NCBI GenBank assembly: GCA_035536315.1
Contig: DATLOJ010000075.1
Coordinates: 1 to 43,027 of the forward strand
Length of the DNA stretch: 43,027 bases
Reading direction: 5' to 3'
Source of the DNA: DATLOJ01 sp035536315
Lineage (GTDB): Bacteria > Actinomycetota > CADDZG01 > JAHWKV01
Of the stretch, positions 41,558 through 43,027 are shown one piece after another (the stretch's first letter is position 1; each line of letters starts with the position of its first letter). A model generated the notes under the pieces. That model was not told the DNA's origin. It worked only from the letters and a program-made list of their open reading frames with translations, and did not search any database. The position numbers and the translations under genes were made by a program.

Positions 41558-42717
41558 GAACCGCATCGAGAATCGACAAGATCCCTCCGTACCTGTTTGC
41601 GTCGTTGGATCGCAAGGTAAGCGCGGCGCGGGCTAAGGGAGTAGACGTGATCTCATTCGGAGTTGGCGATCCCGACCTGCCGACCCCCGCGCACATCGTC
41701 GAGGCGGCCGCGGAAGCCGTTCGGGACCCATCCACCCATCAATATCCGTCGTACTACGGTATGAAGGAGTTTCGTGAGGCCATCGCGCGCTACTACTCGC
41801 GCAGGTTCTCGGTAGAGCTCGACCCCGATTCGCAAATCCTTCCTCTTATTGGCTCAAAGGAAGGGATAGCCCACCTTGCAACCGCTTTTGTCGACAACGG
41901 CGACACGGTTCTCGTAAGTGATCCCGGGTACCCGGTTTACGCGGTGACGGCGATCATGGCCGGCGGAACTCCGGTTTCTATTCCACTGCAGCGCGAAAAG
42001 GGCTTCTTGCCGGACTTCGCATCGATCGGAGGCGCTGCGCAGGGTGCAAAGATCATGTGGCTCAACTTTCCCGGCAACCCGACCGGCGCGGTGGCGGGGG
42101 AGAGAACATTCTCCGACGCGATCGACCTGGCACGCGAGCACGACCTGCTCGTAGCGCACGATGCCGCTTACTCCGAGATTACGTTTGACGGCTATTCGGC
42201 ACCTTCGGTTCTTCAAACGGACGGAGCGTTGGAGTCGGCGGTTGAGTTCGGGAGCCTGTCCAAGACTTTCAACATGACGGGCTGGCGCGTCGGCTGGGTC
42301 GCGGGGGCAGAAAAAGCAATAGAGGCCTTGGGTCGCGTGAAGACGAACATAGATTCGGGGATCTTCAACGCGATTCAGCGGGCCGGAATCGCTGCCCTTG
42401 ATGGACCTACCAAGTCTCTCGAAGATGTGCTTGCCGTTTACGCGAGAAGGCGCGACGCACTTGTTTCCACTCTCAATTCGTCTGGCTGGGATGTGAAATC
42501 TCCCCTCGGATCGATCTATCTTTGGGCCCCCCTCCCCGAGGGAGAGACCTCTGGGGGTTATGCGGAGTATTTGCTCGAGGAGGCAGGAATCGTTGTTGCC
42601 CCGGGGGCCGGTTATGGCGAGCATGGCGAGGGTTACATCCGCTTTTCGCTGACAGTTCCGGACGAGCGCCTCGACGAAGGCCTCGAAAGGCTTGCCAAGG
42701 CCCTCGCGAGTCGATGA
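41554..42717 (+). CDS. dapL: LL-diaminopimelate aminotransferase (DapL type)
   Basis: A PLP-dependent class I/II aminotransferase of 387 residues. The N-terminus (ASRIDKIPPYLFASLDRK), GVGDPDLPTP, HQYPSYYGMKEFREAIA and LIGSKEGIAHL match LL-DAP aminotransferases of the DapL2 type, which convert tetrahydrodipicolinate directly to LL-DAP. The PLP lysine is Lys237 in SLSKTFNMTGWRVG, and NFPGNPTGAV is present. Overlap with dapF, which uses its product, supports the specificity; another aminotransferase role cannot be excluded from sequence alone. The ATGA overlap with hflX follows. Confidence 0.87.
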   Translation: MRTASRIDKIPPYLFASLDRKVSAARAKGVDVISFGVGDPDLPTPAHIVEAAAEAVRDPSTHQYPSYYGMKEFREAIARYYSRRFSVELDPDSQILPLIGSKEGIAHLATAFVDNGDTVLVSDPGYPVYAVTAIMAGGTPVSIPLQREKGFLPDFASIGGAAQGAKIMWLNFPGNPTGAVAGERTFSDAIDLAREHDLLVAHDAAYSEITFDGYSAPSVLQTDGALESAVEFGSLSKTFNMTGWRVGWVAGAEKAIEALGRVKTNIDSGIFNAIQRAGIAALDGPTKSLEDVLAVYARRRDALVSTLNSSGWDVKSPLGSIYLWAPLPEGETSGGYAEYLLEEAGIVVAPGAGYGEHGEGYIRFSLTVPDERLDEGLERLAKALASR

Positions 42718-43027
42718 CTCCGGTGAACGTGGCTCAGAAGGAGAGAGTTGTCCTTGTCGGGCTGGCGAACTCTCAGGCTGAGGTCCATGTCGCAGAGGAG
42801 TCGCTCAACGAGCTCGAACGGCTTGCCGAAACCGCCGGCGGCGAAGCCGTCGCACGCATTGTTCAGGTCAGACAGTCTCCAGACCCAGCCACATACGTTG
42901 GTAAAGGAAAGGCAAGAGAGATAGTCGAGACGGCTGGGGCCCTCGGCGCCGACGCGATCATCTTCGACGACGAGCTTGCACCCGCTCAAGGCAGAAACCT
43001 GGAGGACCTTGCGGGAGTCAACCCACT
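42714..43027 (+). CDS. hflX: GTPase HflX, N-terminal part
   Basis: HflX is a ribosome-binding GTPase that rescues or splits stalled ribosomes under stress. The 104 complete codons visible cover its N-terminal domain: ERVVLVGL, AEESLNELERLAETAGGE, then TYVGKGKAREIVE and FDDELAPAQGRNLED, the diagnostic HflX segments. The GTPase domain lies beyond the window end. The ATG overlaps the dapL stop. Presence downstream of miaA is common (miaA-...-hflX). Confidence 0.93.
   Translation, partial: MTPVNVAQKERVVLVGLANSQAEVHVAEESLNELERLAETAGGEAVARIVQVRQSPDPATYVGKGKAREIVETAGALGADAIIFDDELAPAQGRNLEDLAGVNP

Overview
The window reads as one housekeeping block from the chromosome of an actinobacterium (Actinomycetota) outside the well-studied Streptomyces/Mycobacterium groups. 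Reasons: a WhiG-type sigma factor sits between dprA and rpsB, as in Streptomyces; the recA promoter carries a perfect Gram-positive-type LexA box; the DNA is moderately high in G+C with many GTG and TTG starts; and the set also has RNase Y, RNase J, a eukaryote/archaea-type ProRS and a DapL-type aminotransferase, which classical high-GC actinobacteria usually lack. The lineage assignment is inference from gene content, not a tree.

Layout. 1-1945: end of comM, dprA, whiG. 2138-9758: rpsB-tsf-pyrH-frr (translation and UMP kinase), then cdsA-dxr-rseP-proS (lipid precursor, MEP isoprenoid step, site-2 protease, tRNA charging). 9800-10999: a two-domain RsmC/RlmG-like methyltransferase. 11150-18774: a terminator-containing leader and then rimP-nusA-infB-ylxP-rbfA-nrnA-truB-ribF, the classical translation/ribosome-maturation operon. 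18868-23164: a small zinc-ribbon protein, rpsO, pnp and an M16 peptidase. 23081-23611 (minus): the only clear reverse-strand gene, a small membrane protein with two CxxCH motifs. 23674-29348: dapB-dapA-rnj-ftsK. 29630-32802: rodZ-like, pgsA, cinA, thpR. 33025-35713: SOS-regulated recA, interrupted by a 360-residue LAGLIDADG intein, and recX. 35994-43027: rny (behind a long leader ending in a terminator), corA, miaB, miaA, dapF, dapL, and the start of hflX.

Genes are tightly packed, many with 4-base stop/start overlaps, so most are probably transcribed in long operons. The functional themes are translation and tRNA/rRNA modification, RNA turnover (PNPase, RNase J, RNase Y, NrnA), the aminotransferase route to meso-diaminopimelate (dapA, dapB, dapL, dapF), envelope and division (cdsA, pgsA, rodZ, ftsK), and recombination/SOS (recA, recX, dprA).

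The most interesting items are the RecA intein with apparently intact endonuclease motifs; several structured 5' regions (rny, pnp, the zinc-ribbon gene, rimP, rpsB); a 12-codon minicistron coupled to pyrH; an apparently inverted, internally duplicated methyltransferase; and the reverse-strand CxxCH membrane protein. No CRISPR array, tRNA, rRNA, insertion sequence or phage region was seen. No gene-free stretch exceeds 300 bases.
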